A program made the position numbers and the translations under genes. From Bifidobacterium choerinum (GTDB taxonomy: Bacteria > Actinomycetota > Actinomycetes > Actinomycetales > Bifidobacteriaceae): 64,000 nucleotides of DNA. Numbering within the stretch: the stretch's first letter is position 1; every line of letters begins with the position of its first letter. Positions 36,754 to 45,421 of this stretch are shown here, piece by piece. The notes under the pieces are model-generated. The model was not told where the DNA came from and searched no databases. It saw nothing but the letters and a program-made list of their open reading frames with translations. The stretch lies in assembly GCF_000741135.1 (NCBI RefSeq), contig NZ_JGYU01000002.1:222022-286021 (forward strand). The letters are read 5' to 3'.

Positions 36754-38601
36754 ATGCCCATGGGTCCTCACGGTCCGCGCGGTGGCGCCCCCACCGAGAA
36801 AGCGGACGACTTCGGCGGCGCGCTCAAGGAGCTGATGCGCTTCAGTCGCCGGTACATCCCGGCGATCATCGTCGCATTGATCCTCGGCATCGCCGGCACC
36901 ATCTGCCAGATCATCGGCCCGGATTATCTGGGTGACATGACCGACGAGATCACGAAGGGGCTGCCGGCGCTCATCAACGGCAAGCCGGTGCTCGGATCAA
37001 TCGACATGAACGCCGTCACGCGCATCGCATGGACGCTCGTCGCGCTGTATGTCGCATACGCGCTGTGCTCGTACGTGCAGAGCTGGATGATGGCGACGGT
37101 CACGCAGCGCACGGCGCAGCGTCTGCGTGCGGCGATCGACGTCAAGATGAACAAGCTGCCGCTCAAGTATTTCGACGAGCACAGCAACGGCGACGTGATG
37201 AGCCGCATCACGAACGACGTCGACGCCGTCGGGCAGACGCTCGGACAGTCGCTCGGCTCGCTGATCACGTCGGTCACGTTGTTCTTCGGCGCGCTCGTCA
37301 TGATGTTCGCGAACAACTGGCTGCTCGCGCTGTGCGCGATCGCGGCGAGCATCGTCGGCATGGCGCTCATGCTTGCCGTCATGCGGTGTTCCCAGCGGTA
37401 CTTCGCCCGGCAGCAGGCTGCGCTCGGCGACGTCAACGGCCACGTCGAGGAGATGTACAGCGGCCACGTCGTCGTCAAGGCGTTCGGCGGCGAGGCCGAC
37501 GCGATCCGCCGCTTCGAACGCTACAACAACGACCTCTACGAGTCGGGATGGAAGAGCCAGTTCCTGTCCGGCCTGATGATGCCGATGATGAACCTCGTCG
37601 GCAACCTCGGCTACGTCGTCGTCTGCGTCGTCGGCGCATGGCTCGCGATGAGCGGACGCATTGAATTCGGCGTCATCGTCGCGTTCATGATGTACATCCG
37701 ATTCTTCACGCAGCCGCTGTCGCAGTTCGCGCAGGCCTTCCAGAACCTGCAGCGCTGCGCCGCCGGCGCCGAACGGGTGTTCACGTTCCTCGACGAGCCC
37801 GAACTCGCCGACGAAAGCGGCAAGCAGCCGCTGCTCGGCATGGGCTCCGACGGCGAGATCACGCCGGTCGAGGGCCGTGTGCGCTTCGAGCACGTCAGGT
37901 TCGGCTATGACCCCGACCGACTGATCATCCACGACTTCTCCGCCGACGTCGAACCGGGGCACAAGGTGGCGATCGTCGGGCCGACCGGCGCCGGCAAGAC
38001 GACGATGGTCAACCTGCTGATGCGTTTCTACGAGATCAGCGGCGGCAGGATCACGATCGACGGCATCGACACGAAGGACGTGCCGCGCTGGAACGTGCAC
38101 GACCAGTTCTCGATGGTGCTGCAGGACACGTGGGTGTTCCGCGGCACCGTGCGCGAGAACATCGTGTACGCGAAGGAGGGCGTCAGCGACGAGCAGGTCG
38201 TCGCCGCCTGCAAGGCCGTCGGTCTGCATCGGTACATCATGTCGCTGCCGGACGGCTACGACACCGTGCTCGACGAGTCGGCGACGTTGTCGCAGGGGCA
38301 GAAGCAGCTGCTGACGATCGCGCGCGCGATGGTGCAGGATTCGCCGATCCTGATCCTCGACGAGGCGACGAGCTCGGTCGACACGCGCACCGAGGAGCTC
38401 ATTCAGACGGCGATGGACAAGCTCACCGAAGGGCGCACGAGCTTCGTCATCGCGCACCGCCTGTCCACGATCCGCGACGCCGACATGATCCTCGTCATGA
38501 AGGACGGCGACATCGTCGAACGCGGCACGCACGACGAGCTGCTCGCGCGCAGCGGCTTCTACGCCGACATCTACAACGCGCAGTTCTCGCTCGCGCAGTA
38601 G
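36754..38601 (+). CDS. Heterodimeric ABC exporter, catalytic subunit
   Basis: 615 residues: N-terminal Gly/Pro-rich tail, six membrane helices and a nucleotide-binding domain with Walker A GPTGAGKTT, Q-loop MVLQDTWVFRGTVRENIVY, signature TLSQGQKQLLTIARAM and Walker B ILILDEATSSVD with the catalytic Glu. It therefore supplies the complete catalytic residues for the pair; its LSQGQ signature in place of LSGGQ is common for this subunit type. GGAAGGAA precedes the ATG at 36754. It is 60 bp from its partner, under the same MarR operators, and ends at a strong terminator. Confidence 0.93.
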   Translation: MPMGPHGPRGGAPTEKADDFGGALKELMRFSRRYIPAIIVALILGIAGTICQIIGPDYLGDMTDEITKGLPALINGKPVLGSIDMNAVTRIAWTLVALYVAYALCSYVQSWMMATVTQRTAQRLRAAIDVKMNKLPLKYFDEHSNGDVMSRITNDVDAVGQTLGQSLGSLITSVTLFFGALVMMFANNWLLALCAIAASIVGMALMLAVMRCSQRYFARQQAALGDVNGHVEEMYSGHVVVKAFGGEADAIRRFERYNNDLYESGWKSQFLSGLMMPMMNLVGNLGYVVVCVVGAWLAMSGRIEFGVIVAFMMYIRFFTQPLSQFAQAFQNLQRCAAGAERVFTFLDEPELADESGKQPLLGMGSDGEITPVEGRVRFEHVRFGYDPDRLIIHDFSADVEPGHKVAIVGPTGAGKTTMVNLLMRFYEISGGRITIDGIDTKDVPRWNVHDQFSMVLQDTWVFRGTVRENIVYAKEGVSDEQVVAACKAVGLHRYIMSLPDGYDTVLDESATLSQGQKQLLTIARAMVQDSPILILDEATSSVDTRTEELIQTAMDKLTEGRTSFVIAHRLSTIRDADMILVMKDGDIVERGTHDELLARSGFYADIYNAQFSLAQ

Positions 38602-38604
38602 CGC

Positions 38605-38645
38605 AGTGCGCCGCGGCCGCCTGGATTCGGCGGCCGCGGCGCACT
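38605..38645 (+). terminator. Terminator after the ABC exporter operon
   Basis: Perfect 17-bp GC-rich stem with a 7-base loop, beginning 4 bp after the stop; it may also serve the convergent deacetylase gene. Confidence 0.85.
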
Positions 38646-38677
38646 ATATTGAGGAAGTGTGCTGAGCAGGCAGGCCG

Positions 38678-40081
38678 TCAGCGGGTGGGCTTGTTGCCGT
38701 TCTGCGGCAGGCTGTCCTGCGCCGTGTCGCCGCGCGCATAGAACACGGTGCCCGGGTCGAGCTCGTCGGTGAGCAGCTGGGAGACGGTGACCAGATGGAA
38801 GCCGCGCTCGCGCAGGCCGCTGACGATCTGCGGGATCGACTCGACGGTGCGTTCGTTGCCGTCATGCAATGCGATGATCGCGCCGGCGGACGCACTGTTG
38901 AGCACATTGTTCGCGATGTCGTCGGCGCTCGTCTTCGCGTCCCAGTCGCGCGCGTCGACGTTCCACAGGATTACCGACTGGCCGTCGGCGCGGGCGGTGT
39001 CGACGACGTCCTCGCTCCATGCGCCGTCCGGCGGCCGGAACAACGTCGGCTTGGCGACGCCGGCGTCCTCGATGACCTCGTCGGTGTCGTGGAACCATCT
39101 GCCGAGTTCGTCGGCGGACAACGTGTGCAGCTGCCTATGCCTCCAGCTCATCGAACCGATCTCATGGCCCTGTGCGGCCATCGTCGCGAGCAGCTGCTTG
39201 TTGCTGCCCGAAACGAACTGTCCCTGCACGAAGAACGTGGCCGGGGCGTCCGCTGCGTGCAGCGCGTCGAGCAGCCGTGGCGTCACCTGCTTGTTCGGGC
39301 CGTCGTCGAAGGTGAGCGCGACGCATGCGGTCAGTTCGCAGTCGAGCGGCATCGCGGCGACGACGGCGTCGGTGGCCTTCGTCAACGCGGCGAGCGCATC
39401 GTTGATCTGTGCGTTCGTCGCCGTGGCGGTCGGTTCGAGCATTGCCTTCGCCTGCTCGATCTGCGCCTGCAGCGCCGTGCGCAGATCGACGGGCGCGTGG
39501 TTCTCGGAGCGCGCATAGACGGTGTTTGCGAATGTGAGCTCCTTCTGCAGCTCGCCGCGGCGGTCGGCGTTGCGCGCGCCTTCGACGAGCTGCTTCAATG
39601 TGTCGGCGTCGGTCTGCACGTCGCGCATGCGGTTCACCATGCTCGTGTTCGCGATCGTGAACCTGCCGGCGAGGTCGGTGAGCGCGGCGGTGCTCATATC
39701 CGCTGCGCAGTTCGCCGTGGTCAGCGAGGAGACGGTGTGGGTGTCGTCGATGTGGTCGATCTTGCTCGTGAGCGCCGTGGCATGCTCCTCGCTGACCGTC
39801 TTCGCCTCGTCGCCGCGCGCGAGCTTGCCCGCGGACGAGATCGTCGTCGTGTAGGTGGTGTTGAGTGTGGCGAACTCGCGTTGCGCGGCTGTGCAGTCGG
39901 TGAGGGCGGTCGCGTGCGCCTGCTGCTGACGGCGGTGGGAGGCGCCGATGATCGGGATGATGATCGCCGCGAGCACGCCGGCGACGACGACGAACGCCGC
40001 GTCGAAGAAATCGGCGTCTGCAACGGGTCGGTCGAGTTGGTCGAGTTGGTCGTTGCGGTGGTCGGAAGAATCGTCGCTCAT
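38678..40081 (-). CDS. Membrane-anchored NodB-type polysaccharide deacetylase, altered metal site
   Basis: 467 residues. One N-terminal membrane helix (AAFVVVAGVLAAIIIPIIGA), a long outside linker of about 180 residues with helical character, and a C-terminal NodB domain. Motif 1 TFDDGPN, motif 3 RPPDGAW, motif 4 DARDWD and motif 5 LHDG are present. Motif 2, normally HxxxH, reads GSMSWRHRQL, so the first zinc-binding His is Met. The domain may bind its metal differently or be inactive; peptidoglycan or wall glycans are the likely target. A GAGGGGGC stretch precedes the ATG. Confidence 0.85.
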   Translation of the reverse strand: MSDDSSDHRNDQLDQLDRPVADADFFDAAFVVVAGVLAAIIIPIIGASHRRQQQAHATALTDCTAAQREFATLNTTYTTTISSAGKLARGDEAKTVSEEHATALTSKIDHIDDTHTVSSLTTANCAADMSTAALTDLAGRFTIANTSMVNRMRDVQTDADTLKQLVEGARNADRRGELQKELTFANTVYARSENHAPVDLRTALQAQIEQAKAMLEPTATATNAQINDALAALTKATDAVVAAMPLDCELTACVALTFDDGPNKQVTPRLLDALHAADAPATFFVQGQFVSGSNKQLLATMAAQGHEIGSMSWRHRQLHTLSADELGRWFHDTDEVIEDAGVAKPTLFRPPDGAWSEDVVDTARADGQSVILWNVDARDWDAKTSADDIANNVLNSASAGAIIALHDGNERTVESIPQIVSGLRERGFHLVTVSQLLTDELDPGTVFYARGDTAQDSLPQNGNKPTR

Positions 40082-40555
40082 AGTGCCCCCTCAGTACCCC
40101 ATTGTTGCGATTGCATTGTTGGGTGCCAGTATAAACCCATCGTGCGCGAAATCGATGCAAGGTTTCGGATGATATAAACAGCAGATATGGATAGTTGGTG
40201 CGGCGGTATTGTGGCTAGTCGCTCCTGTGCATAACTCGGTTGTTCGGGCGAATTGTCGCGTGATGCGCGCGCTGTGTTGGCCGGGTGGGATGACGCCGGG
40301 GGTATGGGGTGGAGATGGTACAAAAGCACACAGAGAATCAGGAATTGGGCACATAATCAATCATGGATGATCGCAATTGCACATGAGAGGAGTGCGTGGC
40401 TATGGTCGCCGCCGCATTACCCGATAGTTCGCAGCGACTATCGAGTAATGCGACGGCTGCGGCGGTTGCGGCGGCGAGGGGCATATGTGTGGCGCAGACC
40501 GTCGGCTGCCGATTTGCATGGATGTGCCGCCCCCGGCCGATGCACGTCATGCACG
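40082..40555. other. Gene-free gap with one dispersed hairpin repeat
   Basis: No coding region is supported. At 40229-40266 lies copy 3 of the GCATAACTCG repeat family (right arm CGCGTGATGC). The rest shows no clear structure. Confidence 0.6.
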
Positions 40556-41047
40556 TTAGGCCGGCTCCGGCGGCAGGGACCTGAAATACTGGTGGCGTAC
40601 GGCGAGGTAGGCGGGGAAACAGGCGAGCGCGAGCGCGGCGGCGACGTAGGTGGTGATGAAGTCGTTGTGCTGCACCCAGGGGCCGAGGGTGCGGTACGTA
40701 ATCGTCAAGATTGCCGCCATGCCCGCGACGCACAGTGCGGCCGCTATCAGACGTTCGTTGCATGTGCAGCGCGCGTCAAGGCACGCGAGCAGCAGTCGGT
40801 AGATCAGATAGACGGCCGCGAGCCAGAACACGACCGACCAGCACATGATCGCCAGATCGCGGCTGTTCTGCTCGGGCGTCGCCGGGCAATGGTCGGGGTC
40901 GCAATCGGGCGGCCGGTCGGAGACATGGTTCTCGGCGGCGATGACCACGAAAAACGCGGTGACGAGCAGCGGAAGGATGTCGAGCATCGCGACGAGGCCG
41001 AGCGCCCACGAAATCCATGCGGGCGGCCTGTGGAAACGCCTGTCCAT
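40556..41047 (-). CDS. Small four-helix membrane protein of unknown function
   Basis: 163 residues with four predicted membrane helices (ALGLVAMLDILPLLVTAFFVV, IMCWSVVFWLAAVYLIYRLLLA, LIAAALCVAGMAAILTITY, YVAAALALACFPAYLAV). The loop between helices 1 and 2 has CDPDHC, and the next loop has CLDARCTC. I do not recognise a family. The start overlaps the PAP2 stop as TGATG, so the two are translationally coupled and may work together in envelope lipid turnover. Confidence 0.7.
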   Translation of the reverse strand: MDRRFHRPPAWISWALGLVAMLDILPLLVTAFFVVIAAENHVSDRPPDCDPDHCPATPEQNSRDLAIMCWSVVFWLAAVYLIYRLLLACLDARCTCNERLIAAALCVAGMAAILTITYRTLGPWVQHNDFITTYVAAALALACFPAYLAVRHQYFRSLPPEPA

Positions 41048-41754
41048 CAGCGATCCCCGGAATCCGCGGGCAGCAATGTGAGCTCCATGATCGGGATCGA
41101 CAGCAGCGTCAGATAGGCGATCGAATACAGGCAGCCGGCGAGCACATCGCTCGCGTAGTGCACGCCCAGATAGACGCGCGTGGCCATGACGATCGGCGGG
41201 ATGAGCGCGAGCAGCACGATCGCGACCCATTTGACCGCGCGCCGCCAATAGCGGTAGACGAGGTAGATGAGGAAACCGTAGAACGCCGTCGACGCCATCG
41301 CGTGGCCGGAGGGGAAGCTGAAGCCCTGCTCGGCGATCAGTCGATGATCGAGCGGCGGACGCGGGCGCGCGACGATACGTTTGAAGATCTCGTTGAGCGT
41401 CGCCTCGACGGCGAGATTGACGGCCACGGCGACGCCGATGCGCCAACGCCGCAGCGCGCAGGCGGCACCGAGGATGACGACGGTGAGCCCGATGAGCGTC
41501 GCGACGCCGGACATCTGCGTGAACACGATGACGGCGGGCGTCAATGACGGCGAGATGACATGCGCGGACAGCCATGCGTAGACCGCCGTGTCCATCGGCA
41601 GCGGCCCGTCATGCGCGAGCAGCACGGCGACGCCCAAGGCCGTCGCGCCGCAGACGGCGAGCACGCCGACGATCTGCCAGCCGTAGCGGCGCGGGGAGGA
41701 GACATGGGTCTCCGGCTTCTGGGATTCGAGGATTGCGGAATCGGAACTGTGCAT
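41047..41754 (-). CDS. PAP2-family membrane phosphatase
   Basis: 235 residues from ATG 41754 (a longer form could start at 41814). Six membrane segments and the acid-phosphatase signature in order: KRIVARPRP, PSGHAMAS, and TRVYLGVHYASDVLAG. These give the two Arg, two His and Asp of the family. Members dephosphorylate phosphatidate, phosphatidylglycerophosphate or undecaprenyl diphosphate; which applies is not clear. It is the first gene of a two-gene unit with the small membrane protein and is divergent from the gene at 41867. Confidence 0.88.
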   Translation of the reverse strand: MHSSDSAILESQKPETHVSSPRRYGWQIVGVLAVCGATALGVAVLLAHDGPLPMDTAVYAWLSAHVISPSLTPAVIVFTQMSGVATLIGLTVVILGAACALRRWRIGVAVAVNLAVEATLNEIFKRIVARPRPPLDHRLIAEQGFSFPSGHAMASTAFYGFLIYLVYRYWRRAVKWVAIVLLALIPPIVMATRVYLGVHYASDVLAGCLYSIAYLTLLSIPIMELTLLPADSGDR

Positions 41755-41866
41755 GGCACAAGGGTACGGCGCAGGCACGGACGGGGATTTGCGCTTGGAT
41801 GACACGGTGGGCATAATGAGGAGGACGTCGAACAGATGTTCGGGCGAAGGAAAGCGAGGAACGGGC

Positions 41867-42328
41867 GTGAGTGCGTGGCGCAGCGTGCGGAGATTCTACC
41901 GGCGGCATCGAACGGCGGTCACGTCGGCGGCCGTGTTCGCGGCGTCGATGGCGCTCGTCGGGCGCGTTCCGCTGATGCCCGACGCGGACGCGCTGTACAC
42001 GCCGTTGAGCGGCGTGAGCTCGTTCATCCTCTCGCCGGCGGCGGGCGGCGCACTGCTGTACCGGCAGCGTTCGCGGCGTGCGATGTGGTGGTACGCGCTC
42101 GCGATGGTAGCGGGGACGACGGCGCCGATGCTGTACGGATACTTCCACAACATCGTCAATGACGGGACGCTCGATGGCATCGTCGGCAACGTGACCGGAC
42201 AGATTTCGAGCGGCGCCAGCGGCGTGCTCGCGACGTTCGCGTCGATGGCGCCGGTGCTGCTGTTCATCGGCGGCGCATTGGGCGGCTATTGGCTCGCGCG
42301 GCGATTCGGCAGGCGTCGGCGTCGATAG
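41867..42328 (+). CDS. Small membrane protein of unknown function
   Basis: 153 residues. Start GTG 41867 is chosen for the GAGGAA just before it; earlier in-frame starts exist. Basic N-terminus (SVRRFYRRHR), then three or four hydrophobic stretches (SAAVFAASMALVG, MWWYALAMVAGTTAPMLYGY, APVLLFIGGALGGYWLA) and a poly-Arg tail. No family recognised. Confidence 0.6.
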   Translation: MSAWRSVRRFYRRHRTAVTSAAVFAASMALVGRVPLMPDADALYTPLSGVSSFILSPAAGGALLYRQRSRRAMWWYALAMVAGTTAPMLYGYFHNIVNDGTLDGIVGNVTGQISSGASGVLATFASMAPVLLFIGGALGGYWLARRFGRRRRR

Positions 42329-42362
42329 ACGATACTGCGCGGTGCGTCACGGGCAAAGAAAA

Positions 42363-42394
42363 GAGGCCCGGCCGAAGGGAAGAAGCCGGGCCTC
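42363..42394 (+). terminator. Hairpin between convergent genes
   Basis: 10-bp GC-rich stem GAGGCCCGGC/GCCGGGCCTC with a 12-base loop. Purines follow, so on the plus strand it lacks a T-tract. Confidence 0.6.
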
Positions 42395-42534
42395 CGAGAG
42401 AGGGGAAAGGGAAGGAAGAAAGTTTTTCGATTATGTCAACCTTGCGGCTGATGTCTTCAATATAACCACCGGTATCTTGAAGCAAGTCTGGAACATGCTG
42501 TGAAGTTGCTGAAAATCAGGCGACGTCAGGTCGG

Positions 42535-43158
42535 TCAGGCGCGGACCGTCGGCCACAGCAGCGCGGCCATATGCGAGGCCCAGGCGTCGTGCGAGCCGTC
42601 GCCGGGTGCGCCGAGCGCCTTGCAGGCGAGCATCGAGCCGAGCGTCATGCGGAACAGGAACGGCGCATCCAGTCCCTTGCGGTAGACGCCGCGTTCGGCG
42701 CCGCGCGCGAGGAACGCGGCGAAATGCCTGCAGACCGGGCGGATGACGTTGTCGGCGACCTCGCGCAGCCGGTCGTTGCTCGACGACAATACGATGCCGA
42801 CTGCCGTGAGCCCGATGTTCTCGTCGAAACGGTCGACGAGGCGCCGCAGCGCCGCTTCGAGCCCGTCGCGGTCCGGTTCGATGCCGTCGAAGTCGATCGG
42901 AAGCTCGAGCGTGTGCGTCAGATGCCGGATGAGGTCGTCGCTGTTCGCGAAGCGCCGGTAGATCGTCGTCTTCGCGACGCCGGACTTGCGCGCGACCGAC
43001 TCGATCGTGACGGCGCCGATGCCCTGCGCGATGAGGATCTCCAACGTCGCGCGCATGATCTTGTCGTCGGTCTGCTCGCGGCGCTGCTCGTGCCGTTCCG
43101 TATGCCGCGCCGCGGCGGCCGTATGGCCGCCGTTAGACGGCTGTGCTGATGCGTTCAT
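42535..43158 (-). CDS. TetR-family regulator of the YhgE/Pip operon
   Basis: 207 residues. Helix-turn-helix: ILIAQGIGAVTIESVARKSGVAKTTIYRRFANSDDL, in the standard TetR position after a basic lead. It is the last gene of a three-gene leftward operon with two YhgE/Pip proteins, so the regulator is made with its targets. The tandem 19-bp palindromes at 48264-48299 before the operon are the likely sites. The ATG at 43158 follows GAAGAAGG; the longer frame overlaps the upstream gene and is not used. Confidence 0.88.
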   Translation of the reverse strand: MNASAQPSNGGHTAAAARHTERHEQRREQTDDKIMRATLEILIAQGIGAVTIESVARKSGVAKTTIYRRFANSDDLIRHLTHTLELPIDFDGIEPDRDGLEAALRRLVDRFDENIGLTAVGIVLSSSNDRLREVADNVIRPVCRHFAAFLARGAERGVYRKGLDAPFLFRMTLGSMLACKALGAPGDGSHDAWASHMAALLWPTVRA

Positions 43159-43219
43159 GACCTTCTTCTTGCTTCTTGATCTTCTCTGGCCCGGGAAAAC
43201 GGATGTGGCCGGGCGCAGG

Positions 43220-45421
43220 TCAACTGATGAGCTTCGTGCTTTCGACCTTGCGCTCATACCACAGATTGAAGCGGATCAGGCCACGGCGCAGGCCGAAGCC
43301 GATGATGAGCAGCGGCACGAGGAACAGCGCGAGCTTGCCCATCGCGATCCAGTAGTCGTTCTGGTAGATGCCGGCGATCGCGCTGCGCAGCGCGGCCGTC
43401 GAATAGGTGACCGGCAGCCACGGGCTGACGTCGCTGAGGAAGTGCGGCAGGATCGCCAACGGATACGCGGCGTCCGAGCCGGAGATCTGCATGACGAGGA
43501 ACAGCACGGCGATCGCCTTGCCGACGTTGCCGAAGCTCGCGATGAGCGTATATGTGAAGAACGAGTAGACGATCGCGCTGAACCAGCCGTCGAGCATGAA
43601 CAGCCACGGATGCACGGCCTGCACGCGCAGGAACAGCAATGTGCCGGCGAGCGAGAACGTCGCCTGCAGCAGCACGATGATGCCGAACACGAAGTAGTGG
43701 CCGAGGAACTGCTGCCACGGCTTCGGATCGCCGAGTTCGAGCTGCCGCTTCTTCGACAGGTTCACCTTGAGCGTCACCGCCGTCAGGATCGCGCCGACCC
43801 ACAGCGGCAAGAACGTGTAGAACGGCGTCAGCGACGTGCCGAAGTTCTCGACCGGGAACAATGCCTTCGTCTTGAGCTCGACCGGCGCCGACAACGTACT
43901 CGACAGCTTCGACGAGTTGCCGGCGAGCACCTGCTTGACGACGCCCATGTCGCCGGTGTTGAGCGCCTTCGTCAGCTGCCCGCTGAAGTCGGCGAGCTTC
44001 GTGCTCGCCGTGTCGAGGTCGCCGGCGGCATCGTCGAGCGTCTTGCGCACCTTCGTGATCTGCTCGTCGGCCGCCGCCGTCGAGGAGTCGAGGTCGCCGA
44101 GCGCGCCTTTGAGCGTCGTCACGCTCGTCGTCAGCTGTCCGGAGGCGTCCGCGAAGGACGCGCTCATCTTGTCGAGGTCCGGTTTGATCGATGCGTCAAA
44201 ATCGGAGGAGATGCCGGAGACCGACGATTTCGCCTGCGCGACGAGGTCCTTGATCGACTCGCGCGTCTCGCCGTTGACCTGCACATGGTTCGTGATGTCG
44301 GCGGCGGCCGCGTCGAGGCGCGACGACAGCTGCGACAGCGTCGTCGAGGCCGCGTCGAGACGGTCGATGAGCGATTGGATGCGCGCGCGCACGGCACCGT
44401 GCTGCGGCAGCGACGACTTGTCGAGCAGGTCCTGCAGCCGGTCACGCGTCGTCGCATAGTCCTTCGCCTCGCCGGCGACGTTCTTCGAGATATTCGTGAT
44501 CGCGGCCGCCGCCGCATTCGCTTGGCCGTCGACGCTGCCGAACAATGTGTCGATGCTGCCGGCGAGCGATTCCATGCTCGCCGAGCTCGCGTCGAGCGCC
44601 TGCTGCAGCGCGTTCGTCGACGTGCCGAGCGCGCCGGTCAGGTCGGTGACCGACTGCTTCGCGCCGGACAGGTCGCCGACGGCGTCGTCGACGCCCGACT
44701 TCGTCTGCGCGACGAGGCTCTTCGAACTCGACATCAGCGTCTGCGCGGAGCCGGTGAGCTGGCTGTACGAGCGCAGCGTCGTCGCGCTGTCGGAGAGCGT
44801 CGTGGACAGGTCGCCGATCCTGGAGTTGAAATCGTTCAGACGGTTCTTCGCCTCGGGCTTGTCGAGCATGTCGACCATCGCCGAAGCGACGTTGAGCGCC
44901 GTGTCGGTGATCGTCTTCGCGAACATCTCATTGATCGATGCGGCGATCGTGTCCGCGCCCTGCCCGGTGACCTTCGGCGCGAGCGCGTTGAGTTTCTCGT
45001 TGTTGTAGTAGCCGAGGACAGCGTGGTCGGCGTCGGTCGAGAAGAACGTCAGCATCGTCTTGCTGAAGTCCTTCGGGATGATGACGGCGGCGTAGTACTT
45101 GCCGGATTTCGTGCCGTCGATCGCCTCCTGCTTCGTCTTCGTGAAGTTCCAGTCGAGCTGCGTGTTCGCACGCAGCGTGTTGACGACCTCGTCGCCGATG
45201 TTGATGCGCATCGGCAGCAGATCGCCCTTGTATCCCTCGTCCTCGTTCGCGATCGCGAACTGCAGGTTCTTCGTGTTCGCGAAGGGGTCCCAGCAGGCGG
45301 CCACGTTGAACCATGTGAACAGGCCGGGGATGACGGTCAGTCCGATGACGATGATGATCGACGCGATGTTGCTCGTCAGCCGCCTGACGTCATCGACGAA
45401 GATCCTGCCTACCATCTTCAT
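43220..45421 (-). CDS. YhgE/Pip-family membrane protein
   Basis: 733 residues. The N-terminus has one helix and the YhgE/Pip signature (IVIGLTVIPGLFTWFNVAAC, DPFANTKNLQFAIANED). A long Ser/Thr/Ala-rich helical outside region (about 180-480) follows, and the C-terminal part holds about five helices of the ABC-2 membrane type. Relatives include B. subtilis YhgE and the lactococcal phage infection protein Pip; others belong to WXG100-type secretion systems. The start overlaps the previous stop (ATGA), so it is made together with the larger paralogue at 45418. Confidence 0.9.
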   Translation of the reverse strand: MKMVGRIFVDDVRRLTSNIASIIIVIGLTVIPGLFTWFNVAACWDPFANTKNLQFAIANEDEGYKGDLLPMRINIGDEVVNTLRANTQLDWNFTKTKQEAIDGTKSGKYYAAVIIPKDFSKTMLTFFSTDADHAVLGYYNNEKLNALAPKVTGQGADTIAASINEMFAKTITDTALNVASAMVDMLDKPEAKNRLNDFNSRIGDLSTTLSDSATTLRSYSQLTGSAQTLMSSSKSLVAQTKSGVDDAVGDLSGAKQSVTDLTGALGTSTNALQQALDASSASMESLAGSIDTLFGSVDGQANAAAAAITNISKNVAGEAKDYATTRDRLQDLLDKSSLPQHGAVRARIQSLIDRLDAASTTLSQLSSRLDAAAADITNHVQVNGETRESIKDLVAQAKSSVSGISSDFDASIKPDLDKMSASFADASGQLTTSVTTLKGALGDLDSSTAAADEQITKVRKTLDDAAGDLDTASTKLADFSGQLTKALNTGDMGVVKQVLAGNSSKLSSTLSAPVELKTKALFPVENFGTSLTPFYTFLPLWVGAILTAVTLKVNLSKKRQLELGDPKPWQQFLGHYFVFGIIVLLQATFSLAGTLLFLRVQAVHPWLFMLDGWFSAIVYSFFTYTLIASFGNVGKAIAVLFLVMQISGSDAAYPLAILPHFLSDVSPWLPVTYSTAALRSAIAGIYQNDYWIAMGKLALFLVPLLIIGFGLRRGLIRFNLWYERKVESTKLIS

